Of a stretch of 64,000 bases of DNA, positions 43,565-56,057 are shown in pieces. The position numbers and the translations under genes were made by a program. The DNA comes from Lithodes maja. Taxonomy: Eukaryota; Arthropoda; Malacostraca; Decapoda; Lithodidae. The stretch covers positions 45,382 through 109,381 of the forward strand of contig JBAKBP010006534.1 in NCBI GenBank assembly GCA_037953745.1, given 5' to 3'. The notes under the pieces are model-generated. The model did not search any database. It was not told the DNA's origin and saw nothing but the letters and a program-made list of their open reading frames with translations. Position 1 is the stretch's first letter; the number at the start of each line of letters is the position of its first letter.

Positions 43565-45415
43565 CAGTTAGTAACCCATCTGTCCTCTACTAACTTCCTA
43601 ATCCTGCCACGGACATTAGTTCCAGGGCAGTAATTCCCTTTCCAATGTTCCCTTACCCACTCTAAACCACTGTTTGGACACTTGATCCTCAGTGTTTTGG
43701 AGGACAAGCAACCTAGAAGGGTCACTAGATCTTGCTTGATTTCCTTTGTACTCTCCCATGGTGTACCCAACATCGACAGATGCTACATTGAATTGAGTTA
43801 ACGCCCACTCCCTTTCCACACACTGCACATGGGTATGCACCGCTCTTTTCCACATTGCCTCTTCTCAATCTACAATGCATAACCTTGGTTTTGTTAATAT
43901 TGACTCTTAAACCCTTGCTCGCCATGCCCTATCTCCACTCTCTGAATTTGGCCTCAGCATCTTGCATACTGTCAGCTACTAGGACTAAATCGTCTGCATA
44001 AAACAGTTCCAACGGGAGTCCGCCTCTAAAAACTCTAGACAGCGCCTCCAAGACCATAATAAAGAAGAGGGGGCTTTACACTGAACCCTGATGGACTTCA
44101 ACACGGACTGCGAACTCATCACTCAGTACACCCTTCACCCTCACCGCACTTCGCGAATCCTCATACATCTTCATTATCACACACACCAGCCACTCTTCCA
44201 CACCAAGTTTCCTCATAGCCCACTGCACAACATCTCTAGGCACCCTATCAAAGGCCTTCTCCAGGTCTACAAACACAAAGTAAAGATCTCTGCCTTTTAG
44301 TAAGTATCTTTCCTGTATCTGCCTGACTATGAAGATAGCATCGGTTGTACCCCGTCCCGGCATAAAACCAAACTGCATATCATCAATAGATATGCTTTGC
44401 CTGACCAAACCCTCAAGGACTCTCTCACAGACCTTCATGATTTGGTCAATCATTTTCAGGCCCCTATAATTTCCTCTATCTAGCACATCCCCTTTTCCTT
44501 TGTATATATTTACTATTACACTTTTGAGCCAATCCTCTGGGATTTTCTCATCTTTAATAATGGTGTTTATCAACTCAGTGACTAAGTTTACACCAGTCTC
44601 CCCTGAGGCTTTTATCATCTCTGAGACAATGTCAGAGCAACCTGGAGCTTTACCGTCCTTCATTTTATTGATTGAGTCGCTCACTACAGCTGGTGCTATC
44701 AAAGGAGGGGGCCCAGATATTGTTTTTTTTATACTAAGCTGTTCCTTATCCCATTCAAACTCTACATTTAGCAATCGTTCATAGTGTACCTTCGATGCTT
44801 CTCTGATTTCATTTTCTGCATACACAATCTTCCCATTATCGTTTCTAACACACTGTTCACCTATAATATCCCTACTGTCATTTTTAACTCGCCTAGCTAG
44901 GTTGAAGATCCCATTGGGATTGTCAGTGTTACACACTTGTTCGAGGACCAGGTCCTTAATGCGATTTTTAGCATTGTAAATAACTTTTGGCAGTTCGTTT
45001 AGCTGCCTGGTATTCCTCCTTGCTGCTTCCTTTCTTCCATGCTTTGAAGCATCTCCTTTTCTCTTTCACAGCATGTTCTACCTCATCGTTCCACCACCAG
45101 GTCTTATTCCTGGGGTGACCCTTTGTTTTCCCACAAACTTTGTCAGTGGCAGCGATAAGGCTATGCTTAAGTAAGTTCCATTGACTATTTACATCGTTAG
45201 GCCTAGCTTCCTTATTTCTATTCATTTCCTCCAGTTCACTATGAAACCTATCCCTAACTTCCTTGTCCTTCATCAGCCACACTTTCCTTTTGGGTATGTA
45301 TACCTTCTTGCGCTTAGGATCTCTGTATAAGCTCATGTCGCACACAAGTAGCTTATGCTGGGGGATACATTCTTCGCTCGGGATGACCTTTACCGGCTGT
45401 AGTATGTTGTGTCAA
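43565..45415 (-). pseudogene. RTE-type LINE, linker, RT and zinc finger
   Basis: Reading on minus from 45412: IPQHKLLVCDMSLYRDP, KTWWWNDEVEHAVKEKRR, then RT with GNYRGLKMIDQ, FGFMPGRGTTDAIF, VFVDLEKAFDRVPR, VHQGSV and YADD (about 43985), then CAVCGKGVGVNSIQCSIC plus CWVH finger. In-frame stops follow HQGSV and precede GMASKG, and there is a shift near 44965. The endonuclease is missing upstream of 45415. Confidence 0.8.
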
Positions 45416-45419
45416 GGTT

Positions 45420-46060
45420 GTGAGTAACAGATTTGAATAGGAAAGAAAAAGAATTTAGATTAGTTATAGGAAGGGCAAAGGATTTGGATAGGTTTGGCAG
45501 AGTTGTCCCTTTCATGCACCGGGGTTTGCCATTTAGTATTCAGAAATAGAATTATCTTATTCTCATAATTACCTCTCCAAAATTAGTTTTCTGCCCACAA
45601 CTTGCTCAAAGACAACTGCAAAGACTGAAGTAACTAAACTAAAGGTTTCTAAACACCACTGATGTTCACAAAGGCCTTAAAGTATCCCAGAAAGGGCGCA
45701 AATCGCATACTGGTGTGTGCAAGGGTTAAGAGTTAATATATCTAAACTGATATTGTCTATCATGAGTTCGTTCTTACACTTCACATGTTCTATATACTGT
45801 ACAGTACATTGATACCTAGAATCAATCCTCCATCTCCACTACCATTTCTCTGTTTAGTTCTTTACTACAAATTTCCTAGTAACAAATTTCTGCTTCTGCT
45901 GTATTTCCTGCCGACTCAAGGTCGGCATGTTGGAGTGGTTGGTGGGAAGAGAGCCTTGTAGTTTGCTGTACTTAACCTCCAATTAGTATTAAATACTATG
46001 TTAGATACAAATCAGACTGCCTAGTAGGGACTGCAAGGTCTGTGCAGTCTTTGTATCTAT
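45420..46060. other. No gene; T1-like MITE at about 45507-45729
   Basis: 45560-45729 resembles the inverse of the T1 MITE (TTCTCATAATTACCTCTCC, CAAAATTAGTTTTCTGCCCA) and ends GGGTTAA. The left TTAA is lost. The remainder is unassigned. Confidence 0.5.
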
Positions 46061-46067
46061 GTACCCT

Positions 46068-47640
46068 ATATACTCGAGTACAAGTAGACTTTTTAAGATT
46101 TTTTTTTTTAGGTCAAAAAGTCATGGGTCAATAAATATACAGATAATTTTTTTCAAGTCATCGAAATTCTGGGTGATACCAAGCACCAAAATTGTTAATA
46201 ACTACATTTACCTTGTGCACTGAACATATTAAGGTCTTACAGCTGTGTTATCGAAAACACAAGCATCACCCCCATTAAACACACACACAAACTATGGTAC
46301 ATTTGAAAAAATCTATGTTTCATGCCATTATTTATCGTACATAGGAGTTTGCAATTACTGATGGATAAACTTGCCCTTTCAATATTTTATCATATAGAGT
46401 GAATGAGAAGGACAGTACTGTACTCTAATTGTTTATTTGTATGAATTGTATATATAGTTTGGTGTAAATAAAACAAAAAATAAAGAGGAGGTGACATGCG
46501 TATAGTATCAGCTGGTGAGTACAGTACGTCACCCAGGCGTAGTGATACAAAAGTTTGCCATTTTTTTTTTGTACGATAAAGAGTTGTTGTTCCCTAAGCT
46601 GCCTGGCCGAACAGCCCCAAGGCCCCGAGCAAAGCTAAGGCCATAACCGAGCGCCCCCACAGAACCCTCCCTGCTTACCACAATAAAGCCTGGGTGACCG
46701 AAGCCACTCCATGGCGGGGAGCTGAGGAGGGTGCGGAAACGCCCGGGAAACCAAAGCCCCACCCAGGTCCCTGTGCCCCTCAGCAATTATGAAGAGAAAG
46801 TTGAGGGGCAAAGGAAAAATGTGACGCTTTGGCTTCCATTCTTGGTAAATAGTGATACCGTAAGTGTAATAAAGAATTATTCTGTACAACTTAACAAATT
46901 ACAAATACAGTACACGAATCTTACAGCGCAAGTTAATGTCTATACACCATATTAAAAGTACGGTATCACATTAGTACCGGTAACAAGAGTATTGTTATCA
47001 GCAAACGTTTGACTCTCACTGTATAAAAACTCGATCGTCACTGGAGGCTGTTCTATTGTCTACACACAGTAGGTATTTAGTAACACTGATTATTTATTAC
47101 CATTTTAGTACACTACATTGCTCAGTGATCAATTCCACATCAATAATCAAACCCAGTGACTATTTATATTGGTGAAAACTAGGCATTAGAAAGAATATAA
47201 GGATAATTAGAAAAAAAGCATAGGGAGGAAATCTTTACCATGGTAACAGCCGGGATCAGCTGACGATGAAGAGATGGAAACGGAAACACGTGTATGCTAC
47301 CGATACACTAATTTTGCTTGCAAGGTAGCTTGTAATATTCAGTTGATGTAAATATTCAGTGTTCTAACTTTAATTAAAATGCAAAGGACTTGCAAGGGGA
47401 ATAGATAATACTGAATTACCAGTAAGCCTAGCTCTAGAGTTGAGTTGTATACCCTAACTGCTGCAGGAAAAAAACATGTGGTAGGCTATGTATCGATACA
47501 GTACTGTATTTTTTTTTTCACGTCCCTAGTTTCAAGGGTTAACTTATATTCGAGAGAAAGAAATTTACTAGTCGTCTTTGCCACAAACTCGGGTCGACTT
47601 ATACACGAAGTAGCCTTATCTTTGAGTATATACGTTAACT
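46068..47640. mobile_element. Probable TA-type DNA transposon debris
   Basis: ACTCGAGTACAAGTAGAC at the left and the related ACTTATATTCGAG and GGGTCGACTTATACACG at the right resemble mariner/pogo-like ends. The boundaries are uncertain. A Q copy is inside. Confidence 0.4.
46582..46853 (-). mobile_element. Q-family retroposon, 5'-truncated
   Basis: Minus orientation; ends with the Q/R block and a short AAC tail and stops at TTGGCTTCCATTCTTGG. 5' truncation is typical of TPRT. Confidence 0.8.
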
Positions 47641-48019
47641 ATTGTATTGTAGTAGATTATCATTCACTGGATTTCTCAGGCAGACATTGCTCTGCAAACA
47701 AAACTAAAATAGCTAATTATCCTTCTGACAGCAAACCCTTCTCTGTGTCCTCCTATCTCTATCCTCAGTTTCAAGCCAAGGGTGGATGTTGCGTATACTG
47801 TATGTGTGCAACAATCTTGCTTTCTCTCCTGTTCTCAACTTTGATTCTTCTGAATTCTCAACTCTGGCTAAAGCTTTCTTGTCACTCTCAAACTAAATAT
47901 TTATGTGCTGTTTATCTCTCCCCTAATTCTACTGACTATCTAACTTAAAAGTGGAACACTTTCTATCCATCTCTCCTTTATTATGTTCTATCCAACAACC
48001 AACTCTACTCCTAAAATCG

Positions 48020-48118
48020 ATTAATGAAATATTACAAACACATGTGGCAGTCCGTGGATTCGAACCCAGGACGCTCACACCGAAAATCAACACCTTATGC
48101 ATTGCGCCACGAAGACAG
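48020..48118 (-). mobile_element. tRNA-derived SINE
   Basis: On minus: CGTGGCGCAATGCATAAGG (A-box region), then CTGGGTTCGAATCCACGG (B box and T-arm). No clean acceptor or anticodon stem, so not a functional tRNA. It interrupts the endonuclease frame of LINE H. Confidence 0.65.
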
Positions 48119-49366
48119 TTCGCAGAAATCTCCATCTTAGGAGATTTCAATGTTCACCACCACCAATGGCTCTCCTCCCATTTCACCGACCAACCTGGTG
48201 AACAAGCCTACATCTGTTCTATCCTGAATGACCTAGAGCAGTCAGTCCAGCATCCTACTCGAATTCCTGACCGCCTTGGAGATTGGTCCATCAGTCTTGA
48301 CTTATTTGTAACTTCTAATCCTTCTACTTACGCTGTAAACCTTTTCTCTTCGTTGGGCTCCTCCGATCACAACCTTATCTCTGTTACATGTCCTATCTCT
48401 CCAGTACAGCCACCCGATCCTCCTAGCCAGCGGTGCTTGTGGCACATTGGCGCTGCCAACTGGGAGGCTCTTTCGCAGTACAGTACTGTACTGTACTTTT
48501 TTTATTTCCCATGGAATGATTTTTGCTTCCATGGCCGGGGACCCTCGGGAGTGTGCCGAGCGCATAACCGAGGTAATCCTCTTGGGCATGGAGGCATACA
48601 ATCCATTTTTTTCTCTGTCTAATGCAAACAAATATTGGTTTACTCACACTTGTTCTACCATTGTCCACAATAAGGAGAAAGCATTCAAACTGTACCATCG
48701 CCTTGAAACTCAAGAATCTTGTGCTTTATATGTTTCTGTCCGGAATCAAGCCAAAACTGTTCTTTGACTGTTCAAAAACTCTTTCATCAATAAAAGATAT
48801 TCTGAACTTACCAACTCTAGCTGTTCCCAAGCTTGGCATCTAGCCAAGAACCTCCCCAACAATTTTACTTCCTCGTCTTTCCCTTTTCTTTTCCACTCTG
48901 ACAGCACTACCGTCACTTCTTCCTCTGACAAAGGTGAACTCCGCTCAAACTTTTTCTAAAAACTCCACCTTGGATGATTCCGGTGTTATTCCTCCCTCTC
49001 CTCCCCCTCTCACTTACTTATGCCTAATATCCTAATCTCTTCTAAGGATGTACTTTCTGCCCTCTCGGGGCTAAATACTAAGAAAGCGTACGGACCGGAT
49101 AGTGTTCCTCCTGTTGTACTCAAAAACTATTTTTCCGTGCTGACTCCCTGCTTAGGCAAACTCTTTCGTCTCTGTCTTTCCTTCTTGCTGGAAGTTTGCT
49201 CTTATTCAACCTGTCCCAAAGAAGGGTGACCACTCTCAACCTTCCAACTATCGTCCAATTGCTATCATTTCATGCATCTCTAAAGTTTTTAAAACTATTC
49301 TTAGCTCAAAATGTCTAAAGTATTTATCTTCTCATAAACTACTTTCAGATCGCCAGTATGGTTTCC

Positions 49367-50487
49367 TTAACCCGGGAACTGCGGGGAGACTCTTAAGAGT
49401 TCCCCCGGCGGACTGCGGGGAGACTCTTAACCCTTCAAACCCGGTTGGTACACACGTGTACCATTTTTTTTTGGCCCCAGGAACCCGGGTGGTACTACAT
49501 TGTACCATTGCTTGAAAGCCTGTGAGCTTCGTGTGCGAGGCGTCGGTCCGACGCATGTAAACAACAGCCGGCTGGACCGACGCTCCGCATCTCCGGCCAC
49601 AAGAAGGAGAGCGTCGCTTGTTCGTGTGTGCCTGTATGTTGTTGTTCAGTATCGAAAAGTGGTGTAAAGTGGCTGGTTTGGCCATAAAGTTATCTCCAAT
49701 GAAATCATCATCACAGCTCACCCAGTTGACTTAGAGAGCTCTACTTAAGGCCATTTTACAGGTAAATAACACAGCTACGCTTGGGGATGCGCGGGAATGC
49801 GGGAAGCAGTCTGATTAACGAATATACGGTAGCCTAGCCTAGACGTTTTTCGGCCAAAACACCCGGATTTCGAGGAATATATATATAATATATAGCCGGG
49901 GCCGGTGGGTTAAGAGTCAGAGAAAAAAAAATCAACTTTTGACATAGAATTTTTTTTTTTTTTTATTTTTTTTTTTTTATTATTATTATTTTTTTTTTTT
50001 GGCCCCTGGGCCATGCAAAATCTCAGTCCTCTACCTCCCCTCCTTCCCCACTTTCCTCCTTTCCTTCAGTTATCACCTATTTTCCCTGTTATTCCCTTAT
50101 TCTGAGGTATATTTTTGTGCTAACATTAGAAATCCGGTTGCAGGGTGTGGTCATCACTGATAGCAAGCGAATGCAAGAGAGAGAGAGAGAGTATCGATCG
50201 ACTGTGTCTCAGTGGCCTTGGGGGAAATTGGCGGGAAAGCAGCTTGCCTCACCCATACATTATACAACTCGCGGGCTATATCTCCGATTTTGACCATCCA
50301 AACGCTGTTTTCACTCGTTTTATTGTTGTTTCAGGTTAATACCTTTATAATCAACCCATAATAGGCGCATATGGATAAGTATTAATGCTATTAATGGTAC
50401 AATGAATATTTTAGTGACGGAAACACCTCAAATACATGCGCACAGGGAGAGGTGTCTAATTACCCCCATGCGCACTTCAGAGGTTAA
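49367..50487. mobile_element. 1.1-kb TTAA element in LINE H
   Basis: Bounded by TTAA (49367-49370, 50484-50487). Ends TTAACCCGGGAACTGCG and the inverse TTAACCTCTGAAGTGCG are related inverted repeats. Removing it joins QYGFL to KGCSTGD in frame. It holds a nested P MITE, a T-rich run (about 49950-50000) and no transposase. Confidence 0.85.
49427..49913 (-). mobile_element. P-family TTAA MITE nested in the 1.1-kb element
   Basis: 487 bp, near-identical by eye to 37081-37569. It inserted at CTCTTAAGAGT-type sequence, leaving TTAA both sides. Confidence 0.9.
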
Positions 50488-51802
50488 GGGCTGCTCTACT
50501 GGTGATCTTCTTGCTTATCTTACTAACTCTTGGTCATCTCTTAACTCCTTTTGGGACTTCGGTGAGACTTTTTCTATTGCGGTAGACATATTGAAAGCCT
50601 TTGATAGAGTCTGGCACAAATCTCTAATCTCCAAACTGCCCTCTTTCGCTTTCTATCCCTCTATCTGTGCCTTTGTCTCTAATTTACTTTCAGACCGCTC
50701 CATAGCTGCAGTTGTGGACGGCCATCGCTCACTTCCTCAACCTATCAACTCCGGTGTTCCTCAGGGTTGTGTCCTGTTTCCAATTCTCTTTCTAATATTT
50801 ATTAATGATCTTGTACCTCTAGTCCTATCCACTCATATGTTGATGACTCTACCTTACATTATTCAACTAATTTTTCACATCAACCCAACATGCAATCACT
50901 CCAAAACTCACGTAAAAGGGCCATAGAGTGCCTATCATCTGATCTATCAATTACAGTACAGTATTTCCGATTGGGGCAGAGAAAATCTTATTTTTGTTTT
51001 TAACGCCTCAAAGACCCAATTTCTTCCTCTATCTCTCCATCGCAATCTTCTGGAAGACTATCAATTATTCTTCAACGATACACAAATCAACCCTTCATCT
51101 TCTCTCTATGTTCTAAGTGTAACTTTTTCATCCAAACTTTTTTGGAAAGATCATTCAGTATTACCATTCTTTCTAAATACAGCTTCCCAAAAGTTAGGTG
51201 TGCTCAATCGTCTCCGTGGGTTGTTCACCCCCACACAGCTTCTTGCTCTGTATTGGGGCACAGTGCGCCCCTGTATCGCACTTCTTGAAAAAGTAGAACC
51301 AAAGCATTTTGTATCATCAACTCACTTCCTTTTACTAGTTCCCTACAATCTCTTTCTACACGCCGCAATGTTGCATCTCTTTCACTCTACTATCGCTATT
51401 ACAACAATCAGTGTTCTTCAGAAATCAGAGCTCTCTCAGTGCATACCCCCCCCCCTTGTGGCGAGTTCAAGGCACCCATCTTTCAACACAGTCCAACTCT
51501 TATTCTGTCAGCTCTCCAACCCAAGAATTTGCAAATTTTCAAAGTCTTTCTTCTACTCAACAAGTGAACATCCTATGACTTAAATTGCTTAAAACTTTGT
51601 GTGTCCAGGCATTTTAACCCCAATGTCCTTTGAATTCGGCCCTGTCCCTGTTTTGGCTTTGGGGAAGACACTCGTTACAAGCAATCTACCTTGTGCCTCC
51701 TTCATACACATTAATTCTTCTCATCCGACTGGCCTACATAGCTCCATATCGAGCTTTCTCCATAACACACGGGTTGCCTACATTGCTCCCTAGCCTTATT
51801 TC

Positions 51803-52510
51803 ATGGCTTAAAACCACTAAAAACCGCGCTAGAGAAAGTTTTGTAGTCTTAGCGGGTGGTCCGTATACCCAACAAGAACATTGGTAATGGGCTGGTCTAT
51901 CAGAATGAGAATTGAGCATTCTCTGCCATACCCATAGCTTACTCTGACTGTTTCTTTCACTTATATATTTTCTAGATCTCGAGTGGCGGTGTCTCTTTCG
52001 TGGATTGACCTCTCTACTGCCAACCTAGGTTGGCAGACTGGGAGCCAAAGCATTACATTTTTCCCTTGCCCCTCAACTTTCTCTTCATAACTGTTAAGGG
52101 GCACAGGGTCCTGGGAGGGGCTTCTGTATACCGGGCATTTTCGCACTCTCCTCAGCCCCTCACCTGGGAGTGGCATCAGTCACCTGGGCATTCTATAGTG
52201 GTAAAGCTGGGAGGGTTCTGTGGGGGCGCTCGGTTATGACCTTGGCCTTGCTTGGGACCTTGGAGCTGCTCGGCCAGACAGCCTGAGAATCAACAACAAC
52301 AACTAACACGAACAAGAACACATAGCCAGTCAGTCTTGTGACTCCTGCTTGATGCAGGCTTTACGAAGCTTGTACTTGCTGAACCTGAGTCCCAAACGAT
52401 GCATGAAATCAGATGACAGTGACTTAGGAATGGTTACAATGGTGAAATAAATCAGTAATCAATAATCATTATTAATACATAATACATAATCAATAATCAA
52501 TTGTTGAACG
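51803..52510 (+). mobile_element. Long composite Q retroposon
   Basis: Head (GCTTAAAACCACTAAAAACC), Q body, 3' block, AAC run at about 52290-52303, then the extension (CCCAAACGATGCATGAAATC ... AATCAATAATC). Mirrors 17941-18680. Confidence 0.7.
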
Positions 52511-54251
52511 AATGTAAATAGACCGTAGCCGTGGCTGCAGCTACTGCGTCGCCAAATTCGAACAGTTCTCAGTAGGCCTACCATAGCGCGGTTGGGAGTA
52601 TGAACATCTATCTATCTATCTATTGCCTGACGCCGTGATCCCCGAAGGGGTGGCCACGAATGAACCGCCCCCAGTCAGTCGACGCCCCTCCCCCCAACCA
52701 GCACCGCCTTCGTTCATGTACTTCCTCACTCCATTCTTCCACCTCTCATTCGGTCTACCTCTCCCTCTCTGTCCCTCCACCTCGCTCTCGTACACCCTCT
52801 TAGTCATTCTCTCGCTTTCCATACGTTCCATATGGCCGAACCATCTCAAGTTGTTCCTTTTCACACTTTCCAGCACATCTACCTCCACACCACACCTCCT
52901 TCTTACTTCCTCATTAGTCTGTCTATCCCTCCATGTAACTCCGCACGCACTCTTTAAGTAATTCATTTTCACTGCTCTCACTCTTGGTCTGAGTCTCTCA
53001 ACCAACGTCCATGCTTCGCTTCCGTAAGTCAGTGTCGGGATTACCACACTGTCATGCAAGGACTTCTTCACTTCCATAGCCCTACAGGAAGTAAGACCAA
53101 AAAATGCTAGAATTGAAAGGGAACTGGTGGAATATAGTTTGGAGGGTTTTGAGTTATATGAGAGAAATGCTATTAGAGCAGAGGTTGGAAGAGGACTGTT
53201 TATTTATGTAAGAAAAGAGCTCAAGGTTAATGAGGTGGATATGAGACAGCAGTATTGTGAGTATTTGTGTATTGAAGTAAAATGTGTAAGAGGATCAATT
53301 TTAATTGCCTCTATATATAGAAGCCCAAATAATAGCAGGGGAGAGGATGATAACCTACTGAAAGCAATGGAGGAGATAGATAATAGAGAGAACAAATATA
53401 AAATTTTGATTGGAGATTTCAATTTGCCAAGGATCAACTGGGCAAATTGTACTACTCCAGCGGGACAGGGTAGCCTGGAAAATAAGTTTATAGAGAAAGT
53501 GAGAGATTGTTTTTTAACGCAACATATTGTAGAGATGACAAGATATAGAGATGGGACGCAGGGGAGTGTACTTGATTTGATTTTTAGCAATGAAGAGGAT
53601 ATAGTGGAACATGTTAATGTGGATAGCCCTATAGGTCGTAGTGACCATGCCTGTATAAGCTTTAGTTGTAACATTAAATCAGAGAGGGATAATAGAAGCA
53701 ATAGAAAAATATACATGTATGATAGAGCAGATTATGAGCTGCTGAGACGGTGTTTGGACATTGACTGGGGGGAATACTTGAACGGTGAAGACGCTGAAGG
53801 AATGTGGAGGAAAATTAGAGTCAAACTGGAGAATGCTGTATCCAAAAGTGTACCAGTAAGGGAATATAAGGATAAAATAAAATTGAGGAAAAGAACTAAC
53901 CCAGAATTGCCAATGAAAAGAAAGCTTTGGATATTGATTAGAAGAAAGAAACGATTGTGGGAAAGATTAAAATTGTTAAAAAAGAACAGGGGGTCTAGTA
54001 TAGAGGCTAAGGAAGTGGATCTGGAATGCAGACAAATAAACAATAAAATAAGGTGGGAAACAAGGAGGGGGGTGAAGGAGAGGGAGAGAGAGATAACTAG
54101 AAATGTGAAGGATAATCCAAAAATATTTTGGAAGTACATTCAGGAAAAGTTAACAAGAAGAGTAGGGATCCCAGAGCTGGTAGGGGGGTTGAATGATGGG
54201 AGTAGAGCAGAGACTGATATGGAGAAAGCAGAGGTGCTGGGGAAATACTTT

Positions 54252-54269
54252 GGGGGGGGGGGGGGGGGG
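54252..54269 (+). repeat. G18 homopolymer
   Basis: 18 Gs where LINE A has seven (complement near 2800). It shifts the frame after KYFGG. Confidence 0.85.
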
Positions 54270-54484
54270 TACTAACAGTGGAGTCGGAGGATGCAGTGCC
54301 TACTATTCCCATCAAACAGGCACCGGCACTAGAACTAATAGAGTTTTCCCATGCTAGAATAAGAAGGGCTATAGAAAAATGAACAGAAGTAAGTCACCGG
54401 GACCGGATGGGATACACCCAAGAATCATAAAGGAAGGAGGGGAGATGTTAGTAGAGCCATTGAAAATGTTATTTGAGGTATCGT

Positions 54485-54972
54485 TTAACCCTCCAGCCCC
54501 GGCTATGTATTATATATATATTCCTCGAAACCCGGGTGTTTTGGCCGAAAAACGTCTAGGCTAGGCTACCGTATATTTGTTAATCAGACTGCTTCCCGCA
54601 TTCCCGCGCATCCCCAAGTGTAGCTGTGTTATTTACCTGTAGAATGGCATTAAGTAGAGCTCTCTAAGTCAACTGGTTGAGTTGTGATGATGATTTCATT
54701 GGAGATAACTTTATGGCCAAAACAGCCACTTTACACTACTTTTCGATACTTAACAACAACATACAGGCACACACGAACAAGCGACGCTCTCCTTCTTGTG
54801 GCCGGAGATGCGGGGCGTCGGTCCAGCCGGCTGTTGTTTACATGCGTCGGACCGACGCCTCGCACACGAAGCTCACAGGCTTTCAACCACTGGGCGTTCA
54901 AGAGCCCTTCCGGGTACCTGTTATATGCTTTTTTATGGGCGTTCAAGAGCCCTTCCGTGGTGAGAGGGTTAA
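54485..54972 (+). mobile_element. P-family TTAA MITE in copy B
   Basis: LINE A provides the empty site: GGTATCGTTTAATACAGG near 2580. In copy B the TTAA is present on both sides of the 480-bp insert. Direct proof of a TTAA target duplication. Confidence 0.95.
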
Positions 54973-55526
54973 TACAGGACAAATCCCGATGGACTGGAGA
55001 GAGGCGAACATAACAGCTATATTTAAGAAGGGAAAGAGAAATGACCCAGGGAATTATAGACCAGTCAGTTTGACAAGTGTTGTGTGTAAACTAATGGAAA
55101 CTGTAAATTAGAGAAGGAATAATGGATCATATGAAGTCAAACCAACTTTTCAGTGGGAGACAGTTCGGATTCTTGCCGGGGAGGTCGACGGTACTACAGC
55201 TAATTAAGGTGGTAGATGATTGGATGCAAATTCTAGAAGATGGTGATGTAATAGACGTGGTATATTGCGATTTTATGAAGGCCTTCGATAAGGTCCCACA
55301 TAAAAGGTTAATAGAGAAAGTTAGAAGCTATAAGATAGGGGAGAAATGTGTGAAATGGATAGAAGCCTTCCTGAAAGATCGGAGACAGAGGGTACTGGTG
55401 AATGGAATAGGCTCGGGGTGGAGGGAAATTACAAGTGGGGTACCTCAGGGATCTGTGTTGGGATCACTGCTGTTCGTTATATTTATCAACGACTTGCCTG
55501 AAGTTATAACTAATGGAAGTGAGGTA

Positions 55527-56057
55527 CAGTACTCCCTCGAATTTTGCGAGAATATGGTCGACATTGCAGCCCGCAAAATTCAAAATCGCAAATTTCAAAT
55601 AACTAACCTTATGGGATTAATTGAATATGGTCGACATCTCATCATCGAGGGCCTATTTTTTGGTGATTTTCGTCCTTGTTTGTACACACATTATGACACA
55701 TACACTTAATTTTACATCCTACAATACAGAAAAACACAGAAATACAGATTCAGGGGACCCAGGGCACAGGTAACACTTCAATTTTGCCCAAGGAAGTCGA
55801 TTATGCGTGAGAACATATTGGAGCGTGGGAGAATCTATAAACAGTAAACAATGGGCCGCAGGGCGGCCCGACGTCACGACCCTCATACCCCTCCCCCCAA
55901 AAAACTAGTGCGGGAAACCCCGTATCATTGGGCGCCACCCGCAAAACTCAAGTAATATCGCACATATCAAGTCCCGCAAAAATTGTCAAATCTTGGGTCC
56001 CGTTCGCAAAATCGAAATTTCGCAAATTTGAAAAACGCAAAATTCGAGGAACTACTG
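55527..56057. mobile_element. X-family MITE in copy B
   Basis: The empty site in LINE A is GTGAGGTATACCTG (complement near 2020). Copy B has TA at 55525-55526 and 56058-56059. 531 bp, opposite in orientation to the copy at 27668. Confidence 0.95.

Larger units (their letters stand above)
47650..51590 (+). pseudogene. LINE H (jockey superfamily), decayed
   Basis: Endonuclease pieces (WLKLSCHSQTKYLCAVYLSP, ILGDFNVHHHQWL, LGSSDHNLISV), linker, then RT: AYGPDSVPPVVLKN, CPKEG, YRPIAIIS, SDRQYGF, GCSTGDLLAYLTNSW, ILKAFDRVWHKSLIS, SGVPQGCVLFPILF. It is related to LINE G but much more degraded. A tRNA-like SINE (about 48020-48118) and a 1.1-kb TTAA element (49367-50487) interrupt it. Confidence 0.75.
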
